Shown here: positions 50,157-58,479 of the stretch, piece by piece
Numbering within the stretch: position 1 is the stretch's first letter
Layout: every line of letters begins with the position of its first letter
Assembly: GCA_041920215.1 (NCBI GenBank)
Contig: JAYRSJ010000009.1
Span: 62,001 to 126,000, forward strand
DNA from: JAYRSJ01 sp041920215
GTDB taxonomy: Bacteria > Pseudomonadota > Gammaproteobacteria > Burkholderiales > Burkholderiaceae_C
Reading direction: 5' to 3'
Length of the DNA stretch: 64,000 nt
Translations under genes and position numbers: made by a program
Notes under the pieces: generated by a model
The model's input: only the letters and a program-made list of their open reading frames with translations
What the model was told of the DNA's origin: nothing
The model's database searches: none

Positions 50157-50663
50157 TCAAGCCTGCTGCGCGGGCGCGAACAGGCTGGCGTCGGCCTGTA
50201 TCAGGTCCAGCGGCAGGCGTCGGCCGGCCCGGTGGTCCTGCAGGCATTGCCAGACCAAGGGGCTGCGCAGCCGGCCGGCCGCACGGGCGGCGGCGATCTC
50301 GGCCGGGCTCTGCCACAGCCAGCGGACGATGCCCTGGTCCAGCGCCCGGCCCGGCTCCGGCCCCGCGCCTTCGATGCCGCCGCAGTAGGCGATGCGCAGA
50401 TAGGTGACGTCCTCGCCGGTGTGGGGGCGCTGGAAGCGCGACATATAGAGGCCCAGCAGGGCCTCGGGCCGGAAGCGGTGGGCGGTTTCCTCCAGCGTCT
50501 CGCGCAGCACGCCCTGCAGCGGGGTTTCGCCCTGCTCCAGATGGCCGGCCGGGTTGTTGAGGCGCAGGCCCTCGGGCGTCTCTTCCTCGACCATCAGATA
50601 GAGGCCGGCGCGCTCGATGATGGCGGCGACGGTGACCGAGGGCTTGAAGCGGGCTGTGGACAT
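50157..50663 (-). CDS. nudJ: Nudix hydrolase, NudJ-like phosphatase
   Basis: 168-residue Nudix protein. The Nudix box GHLEQGETPLQGVLRETLEETAHRF fits G-x5-E-x7-R-E-U-x-E-E-x-G-U apart from Ala at the last glycine. NPAGHLE and the position directly upstream of mnmA match NudJ, which hydrolyses thiamine pyrophosphate precursors and nucleoside di/triphosphates. The ATG at 50663 gives the typical short N-terminus (MSTARFKPSVTVAAIIE). Confidence 0.88.
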   Translation of the reverse strand: MSTARFKPSVTVAAIIERAGLYLMVEEETPEGLRLNNPAGHLEQGETPLQGVLRETLEETAHRFRPEALLGLYMSRFQRPHTGEDVTYLRIAYCGGIEGAGPEPGRALDQGIVRWLWQSPAEIAAARAAGRLRSPLVWQCLQDHRAGRRLPLDLIQADASLFAPAQQA

Positions 50664-50767
50664 GGGTGGCGTGCCAGATCGGGACGGTGGCTGATCCTCG
50701 CACAGTGGCAACCCTGTCCCTAATGCCCGTGCTTGTGGCTGGTCCCCGACGCGCAAAGCCCTTAGGC

Positions 50768-50781
50768 TTGAGCCTCATCAA
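50768..50781. promoter_or_regulatory. FNR-like box upstream of the orphan NarL regulator
   Basis: TTGAG-CCTC-ATCAA matches the FNR consensus at 9 of 10 positions and is flanked by C and G to give CTTGA/TCAAG arms. It ends 30 bases before the start codon at 50812. Position close to the gene could mean repression as well as activation. Confidence 0.4.
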
Positions 50782-50811
50782 GTCGGCCGGGCGGCCACGC
50801 CCGATCCAGCC

Positions 50812-51486
50812 ATGCCCTTCGCCGCGCCCCTGCGTCTGCTGCTGCTCGACGATCACAAGCTGTTCCGCTGCGGGCTGATGGCCCTGCTGCGCCCCGAGCC
50901 GGTCCTGGATCTGCTGGGCGATGCGCCGGCCGACGCCGCCGGCCTGGCCCTGGCGGCGGCGCTGCAGCCGGACATCGTGCTGCTGGACCTGCCGCTGCAG
51001 CAGCCGCAGGCGAGCGCCATGCTGCAGGCGCTGCGGCTGCGCGCACCGCGCAGCCGGCTGCTGATGCTCAGCGCCAGCGCCGACCCCTGCGATCTGCTGC
51101 TGGCTCTGGACGGGGGGGTGCAGGGCTATCTGCTCAAGAATGTCGACGCGGGCGAGCTGCTGAACGGTTTGCTGCGCGTCCGCCAGGGCGACACGGTGAT
51201 CAGCCCCGAGCTGACCGCCACCCTGGTGCAGGCGCTGCGGGCGCGCAGCGAGCGGCCGCTGCCGGCCGATGGCGAGCCGGCCGCGCTGGCGGCCGGCGGC
51301 CTGAGCCAGCGCGAGCAGGCGGTGCTGCGCGAGCTGGCCCAGGGCGCCAGCAACAAGCAGATCGCCAACCAGCTCGCGATTGCCGAGACCACGGTCAAGC
51401 TGCATGTGCAGCACATCATGCGCAAGCTGGCCCTGGGCTCGCGCGTGCAGCTGGCGCTCTGGGCCCACGAGCGGGGTCTGCGCTGA
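50812..51486 (+). CDS. Orphan NarL/LuxR-type response regulator
   Basis: 224 residues: receiver with acidic pair (LLDDHKLFRCGL), Asp59 (DIVLLDLPL), Ser switch (LMLSASAD) and Lys (YLLKN), then a LuxR helix-turn-helix (LSQREQAVLRELAQGASNKQIANQLAIAETTVKLHVQHIMRKLALGSRVQLALWA), closely patterned on NarL. No kinase gene is adjacent. It precedes a chemoreceptor, hemerythrin and ferric-reductase-like genes, which suggests a redox or respiration connection. Confidence 0.92.
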   Translation: MPFAAPLRLLLLDDHKLFRCGLMALLRPEPVLDLLGDAPADAAGLALAAALQPDIVLLDLPLQQPQASAMLQALRLRAPRSRLLMLSASADPCDLLLALDGGVQGYLLKNVDAGELLNGLLRVRQGDTVISPELTATLVQALRARSERPLPADGEPAALAAGGLSQREQAVLRELAQGASNKQIANQLAIAETTVKLHVQHIMRKLALGSRVQLALWAHERGLR

Positions 51487-51503
51487 GCCGGGGCCGCGCC
51501 GGC

Positions 51504-51532
51504 CGTGCGAATTCGCACGCTGTGCGCACAGC
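51504..51532. promoter_or_regulatory. Two abutting perfect palindromes
   Basis: CGTGCGAATTCGCACG (51504-51519) and GCTGTGCGCACAGC (51519-51532) are both perfectly self-complementary and share one base. They lie 18 bases after the NarL-type gene and about 195 bases before the chemoreceptor start. Lacking loops, they look like tandem protein-binding sites rather than a terminator. The remaining 51533-51726 holds the leader of the chemoreceptor gene; GCCGATAG near 51680 resembles a sigma-28 -10 but lacks a -35. Confidence 0.5.
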
Positions 51533-51726
51533 CGCTGCCGGTACTACTGCTTCAGAACTATTGCCGCCGCGGCGCCTGAGATCGAGACTGATGGCATTGA
51601 CGGGGCGCAAGTCAGGCGAGCGCCGGCCCCCGTCAGCAGATGCCCCTGTTGTTCCCCCGTTGCGATCCAGGATCTGCGAAGCCGATAGCCGCTCGCATGC
51701 TTGACCCGACTCAGGGAGAAACAACA

Positions 51727-53286
51727 ATGCAACTGACCCGACTGCGCATCGCCGCGCGCCTGTGGCTGGGCTTCGGCCTGCTGATGGGCCTGATCGTGCT
51801 GATCCTGGCCACCGCCACGCTGAGGCTGAGCCAGCTCAGCGAGATCAACAGCCGCATCATCGACGAGGACTGGGCCAAGGCCGAGGCCGCCGGCCTGATC
51901 GATGCCACCACCCGCGCCAATGCGCGCAACACGATGGAGCTGGTGATCGCGAGCGACGCGGCCCGCCGCGAGCGCATCAAGGCCAGCGTCAGCGAGAACA
52001 AGGCCCGCATCGACCAGGCCCTGGCCACGCTGGACCGCCTGGTCAGGCTGGACCAGGGCCGCCAGTTGCTGGCCAGCATCAAGACCCAGCGGGCCGCCTA
52101 TGTGGCCTCCTTCACCCGGGTGATCGCGCTGGTCGATGCCGGCGACATCGCCGGCGCCACCGCCTTGCTGAACAGCGAAACCCTGGCCGCGCTGGACGGG
52201 CTGCAGGCGCCGATCAGCGCGCTGACCGCGCTGCAGCGCCAGGTGGTCGAGACCAGCGGCCGCGAGGCCCAGCGCAGCGCCCGCCAGGCGGTGCAGCTGA
52301 TGCTGGGCGTGGGCGCGGCCGCGCTGCTGCTGGCGGTGTTCTTCGCCTACCGCATCGCCCGCTCCATCACCGGCCCGCTGGCGCTGGCGGTGCAGGTGGC
52401 GCGCACGGTGGCCCAGGGCGATCTCAGCAGCGAGATCCAGCCCGAGGGCGAGGACGAATGCGCCCAGCTGCTGATGGCGCTGCGCGATATGAACACCAGC
52501 CTGAACCGCATCGTCGGCGAGGTGCGCGAAGGCGCGTCCACCATGTCGGTGGCCTGCAGCCAGATCGCGGCCGGCAATCTGGATCTGTCCTCGCGCACCG
52601 AGGAGCAGGCCAGCGCGCTGCAGCAGACGGCGGCCTCGATGCAGCAGATCACCGGCACGGTGCGCGGCAATCTGGAGACCGGCCAGCATGCCAGCCAGCT
52701 GGCCGACCAGGCCTCGGAGGTGGCGGCCCGCGGCGGCTCGCTGGTGGGCCAGGTGGTCAACACCATGGAGGCGATCAACGGCTCCTCGCGCAAGATCGCC
52801 GACATCATCGGCCTGATCGACGGCATCGCCTTCCAGACCAATCTGCTGGCGCTCAATGCGGCGGTGGAAGCGGCGCGGGCCGGCGAGCAGGGGCGCGGCT
52901 TTGCGGTGGTGGCCGGTGAGGTGCGCAATCTGGCGGGTCGCTCGGCCGAGGCGGCGCGCGAGATCAAGAGCCTGATCGAGGCCTCGGTCGGCAATGTGGG
53001 CCAGGGCTGCCGCCTGGTCGAGCAGGCCGGCAGCACGATGGACGAGATCGTCATCCATGTGCGGCGGGTGGCCGATCTGATGCGCGATGTGACCCGCGCC
53101 AGCCAGGAGCAGAGCAGCGGCATCGGCGAGGTCAACCAGGCGGTGACGCAGATGGACCAGGTGACCCAGCAGAACGCCGCGCTGGTGGAGGAGTCGGCCG
53201 CGGCCGCCGCCTCGCTGGAGTCGCAGGCCCAGCGCTTTGTCGCGGCGGTGAGCACCTTCCGTCTGCGCGATGGCGCGGCGGCCTGA
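51727..53286 (+). CDS. Methyl-accepting chemotaxis protein (four-helix-bundle sensor)
   Basis: 519-residue chemoreceptor of classical topology: membrane helix 1 (about 11-32), periplasmic four-helix-bundle sensor (about 33-188), membrane helix 2 (about 191-213, VQLMLGVGAAALLLAVFFAY), HAMP, and a signalling domain with tip GEQGRGFAVVAGEVRNLAGR near residue 386. No C-terminal pentapeptide. AGGGAG precedes the ATG at 51727. The bacteriohemerythrin gene follows after 22 bases and is probably co-transcribed. Confidence 0.94.
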   Translation: MQLTRLRIAARLWLGFGLLMGLIVLILATATLRLSQLSEINSRIIDEDWAKAEAAGLIDATTRANARNTMELVIASDAARRERIKASVSENKARIDQALATLDRLVRLDQGRQLLASIKTQRAAYVASFTRVIALVDAGDIAGATALLNSETLAALDGLQAPISALTALQRQVVETSGREAQRSARQAVQLMLGVGAAALLLAVFFAYRIARSITGPLALAVQVARTVAQGDLSSEIQPEGEDECAQLLMALRDMNTSLNRIVGEVREGASTMSVACSQIAAGNLDLSSRTEEQASALQQTAASMQQITGTVRGNLETGQHASQLADQASEVAARGGSLVGQVVNTMEAINGSSRKIADIIGLIDGIAFQTNLLALNAAVEAARAGEQGRGFAVVAGEVRNLAGRSAEAAREIKSLIEASVGNVGQGCRLVEQAGSTMDEIVIHVRRVADLMRDVTRASQEQSSGIGEVNQAVTQMDQVTQQNAALVEESAAAAASLESQAQRFVAAVSTFRLRDGAAA

Positions 53287-53308
53287 AGCTTTGCAGGAGC
53301 GCTACGCC

Positions 53309-53710
53309 ATGGCTTTCTTTGACTGGGGCCCCGATATGTCCGTCGATGCCGACGGGCCTATAGACGCCGACCATCGCCAGCTGGTCGATCTGCTGAACCG
53401 CCTGCACGACTACACCAGCCAGGGGCGCGGCCAGGAGGTGGTCAGCGAACTGCTGGGCGAGCTGCTGCGCTACACCGAGGAGCATCTGCGCCGCGAGGAG
53501 GCGCTGATGGCCAGCGCCGGCTATGCCCAGCTGGAGCAGCACAAGAAGGGCCATGATCGTTTCGTGGCTCAGCTGCAGGGGCTGAAGACACGTTATGACG
53601 CCGGCTCGATCAGCGTGGCCAGCCAGCTCTCCACCGTGCTGCGCGACTGGCTGTCGCTGCATATCCGGCGCTCGGACCGCGAGCTGCGCGGCCGGCTGAA
53701 GCCGCATTGA
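53309..53710 (+). CDS. Bacteriohemerythrin
   Basis: 133-residue di-iron oxygen-binding protein. All iron ligands are present: His22, His59 and Glu63 (HLRRE), His78 and His82 (HKKGH), His118 and Asp123 (HIRRSD). It should bind O2 reversibly in the cytoplasm for delivery, buffering or sensing. The ATG at 53309 is chosen because GCAGGAG lies upstream and the product begins with the family's FFDWGPDMSV. Linked to a chemoreceptor, which suggests aerotaxis. Confidence 0.94.
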   Translation: MAFFDWGPDMSVDADGPIDADHRQLVDLLNRLHDYTSQGRGQEVVSELLGELLRYTEEHLRREEALMASAGYAQLEQHKKGHDRFVAQLQGLKTRYDAGSISVASQLSTVLRDWLSLHIRRSDRELRGRLKPH

Positions 53711-53719
53711 GCCTCGGGC

Positions 53720-53741
53720 GGTCTTGCGATGGCGCAAGACC
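53720..53741 (+). terminator. Hairpin made of two inverted GGTCTTGCG repeats
   Basis: GGTCTTGCG-ATGG-CGCAAGACC: 9-bp perfect stem, 4-base loop, beginning 10 bases after the hemerythrin stop codon. The arms are opposite-orientation copies of the genome's recurring motif; the right copy is the full GCGCAAGACCTG (53732-53743). Probable transcription terminator or processing stem. Confidence 0.6.
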
Positions 53742-53802
53742 TGGCCCCTGTTGCGGCGCACAATGAAAAGCCCCGGCTGGCCGGCACTTGGCAAGGTGAT
53801 TC

Positions 53803-55140
53803 ATGCGGCAGATCAAGCGATTCTTCTGGGCCTTTCTCCTGCTGCTGATCGCGCTGTGGTGGGCTTCTGAGACCAGCGACTGGGCGGCCTTGAGCGGCTT
53901 CTTTGCCTGGCGCGGGCCGCTGCTGCAGCTCAGCGGCGTGCTGGCGATCGGCCTGATGAGCCTGGCCCTGTTGCTGGCGATACGGCCGTTGCGCTTCGAG
54001 CCCTGGCTGGGTGGGCTGGACAAGATGTACCGCCTGCACAAATGGCTGGGCATTGCCGCGCTGCTGAGCGCGCTGACGCATTGGCTGCTGGCCCAGGGTC
54101 CCAAATGGCTGGTGGGCCTGGGCTGGCTGAGCCGGCCTGCGCGCGGCCCGCGCCCGGCGGGCGCCCCGGCGGAGGGCTGGCTGGGCTTTGTGCAGGGTCA
54201 GCGCGGCCTGGCCGAGAGCCTGGGCGAATGGGCCTTCTACGCGGCGGCGCTGCTGATGTTGCTGGCGCTATGGCGGCGCTTTCCCTACCGGCTGTTCTTC
54301 AAGACGCACCGCCTGCTGGCCCTGGCCTTTGTGCCGCTGGCCTGGCATTCGCTGATCCTCTTGAAGCCGGCCTACTGGTCGCGCGGCCTGGGGCCGGCGC
54401 TGGCCTTGCTGATGACCGCCGCGCTGGTGGCCGCGCTGCAGGTGCTGCTGCGCCGGGTGGCGCTGGAGCGCCAGGTGGTCGGTGAGGTGGCGGCCATCAC
54501 CCGCCATCCGGCGCTGGATGTGCTGGAGCTGGAGATACGCTTCAAGGGTCAGTGGCCGGGCCATCAGGCCGGCCAGTTCGCCTTCGTGACCCTGCATGAG
54601 GACGAGGGGCCGCATCCCTACACGATCAGCTCGGCCTGGACCGGCGACGGCCGCATCGCCTTCATCATCAAGGCCCTGGGTGATTACACCGCCAGCCTGG
54701 GCGGCCGCACCCGGGTCGGCGATGTGCTGCGGGTGGAGGGCCCCTACGGCCGCTTCAATTTCGAAGGCCAGGCGCGGCGCCAGATCTGGATCGGCGCCGG
54801 CATCGGCATCACGCCTTTTGTGGCACGCATGAAGGCCCTGGCCCAGACGCCCGACGGGCGCAGCATCGACCTCTTCCACAGCACCGCGGTCTATGACGCC
54901 CATGCGATCAGCCTGCTGGAGCGCGATGCCGCCGCTGCCGGCGTGCGCCTGCAGGTGCTTTGGGATGAGCGTGACGGTCGGCTGGATGCGGCCCGCCTGA
55001 TGGCCGCGGTGCCGCAGTGGCGCGAAGCCGATGTCTGGTTCTGCGGGCCCAGCGGCTTCGGCCAGGCGCTCAGGCAGGGCCTGCTGGCCCAGGGCCTGGC
55101 GCCCGAACGCTTCCACCAGGAGCTGTTCGAGATGCGCTGA
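53803..55140 (+). CDS. Ferric-reductase-like transmembrane flavoprotein
   Basis: 445 residues. About six membrane helices (residues 8-225) form the ferric-reductase/NOX-type heme domain with candidate ligands in YRLHKWLGIAALLSALTHW and FFKTHRLLALAFVPLAWH. A ferredoxin-reductase module follows: FAD-binding GHQAGQFAFVTL and HPYTISS (about 240-335), then the NAD(P)-binding WIGAGIGITPFVARM and WFCGPSGFGQAL. It transfers electrons from NAD(P)H across the inner membrane to iron, oxygen or another acceptor; the acceptor is unknown. 92 bases after the hemerythrin gene. Confidence 0.92.
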   Translation: MRQIKRFFWAFLLLLIALWWASETSDWAALSGFFAWRGPLLQLSGVLAIGLMSLALLLAIRPLRFEPWLGGLDKMYRLHKWLGIAALLSALTHWLLAQGPKWLVGLGWLSRPARGPRPAGAPAEGWLGFVQGQRGLAESLGEWAFYAAALLMLLALWRRFPYRLFFKTHRLLALAFVPLAWHSLILLKPAYWSRGLGPALALLMTAALVAALQVLLRRVALERQVVGEVAAITRHPALDVLELEIRFKGQWPGHQAGQFAFVTLHEDEGPHPYTISSAWTGDGRIAFIIKALGDYTASLGGRTRVGDVLRVEGPYGRFNFEGQARRQIWIGAGIGITPFVARMKALAQTPDGRSIDLFHSTAVYDAHAISLLERDAAAAGVRLQVLWDERDGRLDAARLMAAVPQWREADVWFCGPSGFGQALRQGLLAQGLAPERFHQELFEMR

Positions 55141-55156
55141 GCCCTGCGCCCGGCCC

Positions 55157-55173
55157 GGCAAGCCTCGCTTGCC
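55157..55173 (+). terminator. Hairpin after ferric-reductase-like gene
   Basis: GGCAAGC-CTC-GCTTGCC, a perfect 7-bp stem with 3-base loop, 16 bases after the stop codon; no T-tract. Same GCTTGCC/GGCAAGC arms as the hairpin after exaC. Confidence 0.45.
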
Positions 55174-55326
55174 CAGCGCCGAAGCCCTGGGACAAACCCT
55201 GTCGCCTGTGCCACACGCTTGTCCGCAAAGCCCATGTAAGCTAGCTGCAAGCAAGCCAACAAGCTCGCACACAGCAAGACGGCAGGATGCTGATCCGCTA
55301 CCGCAGGGTCGGGTCTTGCCTGCCTC

Positions 55327-55402
55327 GGGTTGCCTGGCCTCGGAGCGCAAGCTCCGGCCCTTGCCGGAAAGGGCCGCAACCCCTCTGTCTTGGAAACGCC
55401 AG
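55327..55402 (+). promoter_or_regulatory. Structured leader RNA upstream of pntAA: three-way junction with possible pseudoknot
   Basis: P1 GGGTTGC/GCAACCC (55327-55333, 55376-55382) encloses P2 CGGAGC-GCAA-GCTCC (GNRA loop, 55341-55355) and P3 GGCCCTT/AAGGGCC (55356-55362, 55369-55375, 6-base loop). The joining strand CTGGC (55334-55338) is complementary to GCCAG (55398-55402), a possible pseudoknot. A CCCCG/CGGGG stem (about 55403-55418) and then the AGGAGGG ribosome-binding site follow. The 293-base interval 55141-55433 has no gene. It resembles a riboswitch or attenuator, but I recognise no known family. Confidence 0.45.
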
Positions 55403-55433
55403 CCCCGCGGTGCCGGGGACCAGGAGGGTTCAG

Positions 55434-56570
<1,137 letters not shown>

Positions 56571-56581
56571 GCGAGAACCTT

Positions 56582-56902
56582 ATGGAACAGATCTCCCCCA
56601 CCATCATCAATCTGATCATCTTCGTGCTGGCCATCTATGTGGGCTACCACGTGGTCTGGAATGTCACGCCGGCCCTGCACACGCCGCTGATGGCGGTCAC
56701 CAATGCGATCTCGGCCATCGTGATCGTCGGCGCGATGCTGGCGGCAGCGCTGACCGAAACCACGCTGGGCAAGAGCATGGGCGTGCTGGCGGTGGCGCTG
56801 GCGGCGGTCAATGTGTTCGGCGGCTTTCTGGTGACGCGGCGCATGCTGGAGATGTTCCGCAAGAAGGATGGCAAGAAGGCCGCGGCCGGGGAGCACCAGT
56901 GA
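56582..56902 (+). CDS. pntAB: NAD(P) transhydrogenase subunit alpha 2 (PntAB), membrane domain
   Basis: 106-residue membrane subunit supplying part of the proton channel (domain II). Three hydrophobic helices: LIIFVLAIYVGYHVVW, AISAIVIVGAMLAAAL and VLAVALAAVNVFGGFLV, followed by RRMLEMFRKKD typical of the family. Starts 11 bases after pntAA and its stop overlaps the pntB start (TGATG). Confidence 0.95.
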   Translation: MEQISPTIINLIIFVLAIYVGYHVVWNVTPALHTPLMAVTNAISAIVIVGAMLAAALTETTLGKSMGVLAVALAAVNVFGGFLVTRRMLEMFRKKDGKKAAAGEHQ

Positions 56903-58338
56903 TGAGCCTCAATCTGGTCACCCTGCTCTACCTGATCGCCAGCGTCTGCTTCATTCAGGCGCTCAAGGGCCTGAGCCACCCGACCACCTCGATACGCGGC
57001 AACTTCTTCGGCATGCTGGGCATGACGATTGCGGTGCTGACCACCGCTGCGCTGATCCTGAAGCTGGCGGCCTCGCCGCTGGGCCTGGCCTGGGTGCTGC
57101 TGGGTCTGCTGCTGGGCGGTGCGGCCGGCACGCTGATGGCGCGGCGCGTCGAGATGACCAAGATGCCCGAGCTGGTGGCCTTTATGCACAGCATGATCGG
57201 CCTGGCCGCGGTCTTCATCGCGGTGGCGGCGGTGGCCGAGCCCTGGGCCTTCCAGATCGTCGTCCGGCATGCCGACGGCAGCGCGCCGCCCATCCCCTTC
57301 GGCAATAAGCTGGAGCTGTTCCTGGGTGCGGCGATCGGCGCGATCACCTTCAGCGGCTCGGTGATCGCCTTCGGCAAGCTCAGCGGCAAGTACAAGTTCC
57401 GCCTGTTCCAGGGCGCGCCGGTGCAGTTCGGCGGCCAGCATCTGCTGAACCTGCTGCTGGGCCTGGCGACGCTGGGCCTGGGCCTGGCCTTCGCGCTGAC
57501 CGAGAGCTGGAGCGCCTTCTTCCTGATGCTGGCGCTGGCCTTCGTGCTGGGTGTGCTGATCATCATCCCGATCGGCGGCGCCGACATGCCGGTGGTGGTG
57601 TCCATGCTGAACAGCTACTCGGGCTGGGCCGCGGCCGGCATCGGCTTCTCGCTGAACAACTCGATGCTGATCATCGCCGGCTCGCTGGTCGGCAGCTCGG
57701 GCGCCATCCTCTCGTACATCATGTGCAAGGCGATGAACCGTTCCTTCTTCAATGTGATCCTGGGCGGTTTCGGCGGCGATGCCACCAGCGCGGCGGTGGG
57801 CGGTGGCGCGCAGCGGCCGGTCAAGAGCGGCAGCGCCGACGATGCCGCCTTCATCATGGGCAATGCCGAGAGCGTGATCATCGTGCCGGGCTACGGCCTG
57901 GCGGTGGCGCGGGCCCAGCATGCGGTCAAGGAGTTGGCGGCCAAGCTGACCGAGAAGGGCGTGACGGTCAAGTACGCGATCCATCCGGTGGCCGGCCGCA
58001 TGCCGGGTCATATGAACGTCTTGCTGGCCGAGGCCGAGGTGCCCTACGACCAGGTCTTCGAGATGGAGGACATCAACGCCGAGTTCGGCCAGGCCGATGT
58101 GGCCATCATCCTGGGCGCCAACGACGTGGTGAACCCGGCCGCCCACACCAAGGGCAGCCCGATCTACGGCATGCCCATCCTGGAGGCCTACAAGGCCAAG
58201 ACCATCATCGTCAACAAGCGCTCGATGGCGGCCGGCTATGCGGGCCTGGACAACGAGCTGTTCTATATGGACAAGACCATGATGGTGTTCGGGGACGCCA
58301 AGAAGGTGGTCGAGGACATGCTGAAGGCGGTCGAGTAA
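56902..58338 (+). CDS. pntB: NAD(P) transhydrogenase subunit beta (PntB)
   Basis: 478-residue subunit: about eight membrane helices (residues 1-270) completing the proton path, with VSMLNSYSGWAAAGIGF and the conserved His/Asn region, then the NADP(H)-binding domain III (about 300-478) containing VIIVPGYGLAVARAQHAV, IHPVAGRMPGHMNVLLAEA and IILGANDVVNPAA. Uses the proton-motive force to make NADPH from NADH. ATG at 56902 shares its A with the pntAB stop. Confidence 0.97.
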   Translation: MSLNLVTLLYLIASVCFIQALKGLSHPTTSIRGNFFGMLGMTIAVLTTAALILKLAASPLGLAWVLLGLLLGGAAGTLMARRVEMTKMPELVAFMHSMIGLAAVFIAVAAVAEPWAFQIVVRHADGSAPPIPFGNKLELFLGAAIGAITFSGSVIAFGKLSGKYKFRLFQGAPVQFGGQHLLNLLLGLATLGLGLAFALTESWSAFFLMLALAFVLGVLIIIPIGGADMPVVVSMLNSYSGWAAAGIGFSLNNSMLIIAGSLVGSSGAILSYIMCKAMNRSFFNVILGGFGGDATSAAVGGGAQRPVKSGSADDAAFIMGNAESVIIVPGYGLAVARAQHAVKELAAKLTEKGVTVKYAIHPVAGRMPGHMNVLLAEAEVPYDQVFEMEDINAEFGQADVAIILGANDVVNPAAHTKGSPIYGMPILEAYKAKTIIVNKRSMAAGYAGLDNELFYMDKTMMVFGDAKKVVEDMLKAVE

Positions 58339-58357
58339 GCGCACGCCCCTGCCGCGG

Positions 58358-58375
58358 CCCTGAGCTGGCTCAGGG
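58358..58375 (+). terminator. Hairpin after pntB
   Basis: CCCTGAG-CTGG-CTCAGGG, 7-bp perfect stem with 4-base loop, 20 bases after the pntB stop; no T-tract. Confidence 0.45.
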
Positions 58376-58479
58376 TCTGATGCACCTGGAGAGGGCACTC
58401 TACGCACCGCTATCGAATCCCCTAGGCGGGGAGGGCAGGACGATCAACGAGAATCGCGCCCAGTACACGGAGACATCTG

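Noticed and set aside
51670..51690. Sigma-28 promoter (GCCGATAG) for the chemoreceptor
   Set aside because: No TAAA-like -35 at the required spacing.
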